This document shows positions 63,329 through 64,000 of a stretch of DNA of 64,000 nucleotides, one piece after another. Position numbers and translations under genes: made by a program. The DNA is taken from NCBI RefSeq assembly GCF_009754915.1, contig NZ_WPIK01000007.1, positions 124,001-188,000 of the forward strand, written 5' to 3'. How positions within the stretch are numbered: the first letter of the stretch is position 1; every line of letters starts with the position of its first letter. The notes below the pieces were generated by a model. The model saw nothing but the letters and a program-made list of their open reading frames with translations. It was not told the DNA's origin and searched no databases. The stretch comes from Mucilaginibacter arboris (GTDB lineage Bacteria; Bacteroidota; Bacteroidia; Sphingobacteriales; Sphingobacteriaceae).

Positions 63329-64000
63329 TTAATTGGCAACTGGTTTTTTACCGTTCATTTCTATTTCTTTATCCATCTCCAAAATATCTACCGGTTGAGA
63401 AAAATCGCCTAACAGATACTTGCAAAAATAGTCTCCTTTTTGCCAGAAAAAATATTCGGCCATATCACCATACGCATGCCGTTGGCCGGGCAATAAAACA
63501 TAATCAAAACGTTTGTTGGCTTTAATCAGGGCATTGATTAAACGGATAGTGTTGGACGGACTAACATTGTTATCAATATCGCCGGTAGAAAGCAGTAAAT
63601 GCCCTTTCAGGTTTTTAGCTAAATCCTGGTTTTTATCAATTGAATATTGGAAAGTTGTATCTCCTTTTGGCGTAACGGCTTCTTTCAAACCATTGTGCTT
63701 TTCGCTCCACCAACGATTGTAAATGCTGTTATCGTGATTGCCGGATTCCGAAACAGCAACTTTAAAAAAATCAGGATAAACCAACATCGCTGCGGTTGAC
63801 ATAAAACCTCCACCCGAATGCCCGGTAATACCAACGCGGTTAATATCGATAAAAGGATAGCGATCAGCTAATTGTTCTGCAGCCGCTTTTTTATCGGCCA
63901 AACCATAATCGCGCAGGTTACCGTAGCCGTAATTGTGGTACCACTTGGACCGTTCCGGGTTGCCGCCACGGTTGCCAACGGTTACTACAATAAACCCAAA
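63329..64000 (-). CDS. Partial S9 (prolyl oligopeptidase/DPP IV type) serine peptidase, C-terminal part
   Basis: The frame is open to the right window edge, so the N-terminal propeller lies outside. The visible part is the alpha/beta-hydrolase domain: VVTVGNRGGNPERSKWYHNY, then the nucleophile elbow GITGHSGGGF, SGNHDNSIYNRWWSEKHNG, the acid region LLSTGDIDNNVSPSNTIRL and the catalytic His in GQRHAYGDMAEYF. All three triad positions are present, so it should be an active secreted dipeptidyl peptidase-like enzyme, as is common in Bacteroidota. A dispersed half-site (TACTTCTTTTATCACC) follows its stop. Confidence 0.9.
   Translation of the reverse strand, partial: FGFIVVTVGNRGGNPERSKWYHNYGYGNLRDYGLADKKAAAEQLADRYPFIDINRVGITGHSGGGFMSTAAMLVYPDFFKVAVSESGNHDNSIYNRWWSEKHNGLKEAVTPKGDTTFQYSIDKNQDLAKNLKGHLLLSTGDIDNNVSPSNTIRLINALIKANKRFDYVLLPGQRHAYGDMAEYFFWQKGDYFCKYLLGDFSQPVDILEMDKEIEMNGKKPVAN

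Overview
The window looks like a chromosome segment of a Bacteroidota bacterium, most likely family Sphingobacteriaceae (Pedobacter/Mucilaginibacter type); the genus cannot be fixed from sequence alone. The evidence is a type IX secretion adhesin with a CHU_C-type C-terminus beside a PorP/SprF partner, DUF4199, DUF2490, GH127 and ThuA proteins, several exact TAnnTTTG promoter -7 boxes, few strong Shine-Dalgarno sites, and moderately AT-rich DNA. I saw no rRNA or tRNA gene.

Layout. 1-12.4 kb: a partial type I restriction-type gene, Fic protein, MnmE, a CHAD/CYTH pair, a secreted isomerase-like protein, ThuA protein, a PIN gene with a small overlapping ORF, a nucleoid-associated protein, a PmoA-like gene broken by one in-frame TGA, and a cupin. 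12.37-21.60 kb: one CRISPR array of 122 repeats and 121 spacers, starting on the cupin stop codon. 21.86-28.87 kb: cas2, cas1 and cas9 (minus strand), then a plus-strand NYN ribonuclease-like gene and the tracrRNA, giving a type II-C locus. 28.9-44.6 kb: ClC channel, GNAT, M42 peptidase, nucleotidyltransferase, GH127, M1 peptidase, a LytS/LytTR two-component pair, LiaF-like protein and small proteins. 44.7-47.6 kb: a LuxR-type gene and three small same-strand genes separated by three copies of a ~200-bp repeat, resembling gene cassettes. 47.8-64 kb: ssb, SDR, a flippase-like protein, aguB-aguA (putrescine synthesis), an amino acid permease, the T9SS adhesin with its SprF-like partner, and a partial S9 peptidase.

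How it works together. The tracrRNA (28801-28869, plus strand) fixes the crRNA-coding strand of the array as plus, so the array is read toward cas2, convergent with the cas operon. Degeneration of the first repeat puts the old end at 12.37 kb and the adaptation end beside cas2. Two extra repeat-related sequences lie between cas9 and the tracrRNA. The cas9 5' leader holds a crRNA-like sequence whose last ten 'spacer' bases recur in the cas9 promoter region. The NYN gene begins inside a 26-nt perfect anti-repeat that covers its start codon and would pair with any crRNA. Together they suggest an RNA circuit in which crRNA, tracrRNA and Cas9 control cas9 and a ribonuclease-like gene. This is the strongest candidate for something undescribed here, and it is an inference from sequence.

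The non-coding DNA is unusually rich in dispersed palindromes: TGCTTCTTTTAYC half-sites, TGCTGTTTTTA/TAAAAACAGCA hairpins, MITE-like elements with TTGTTTAAACTTT ends, and a ten-copy tandem block at 52.2-52.75 kb. Some copies form likely terminators between convergent genes, and at least two lie inside coding sequences.
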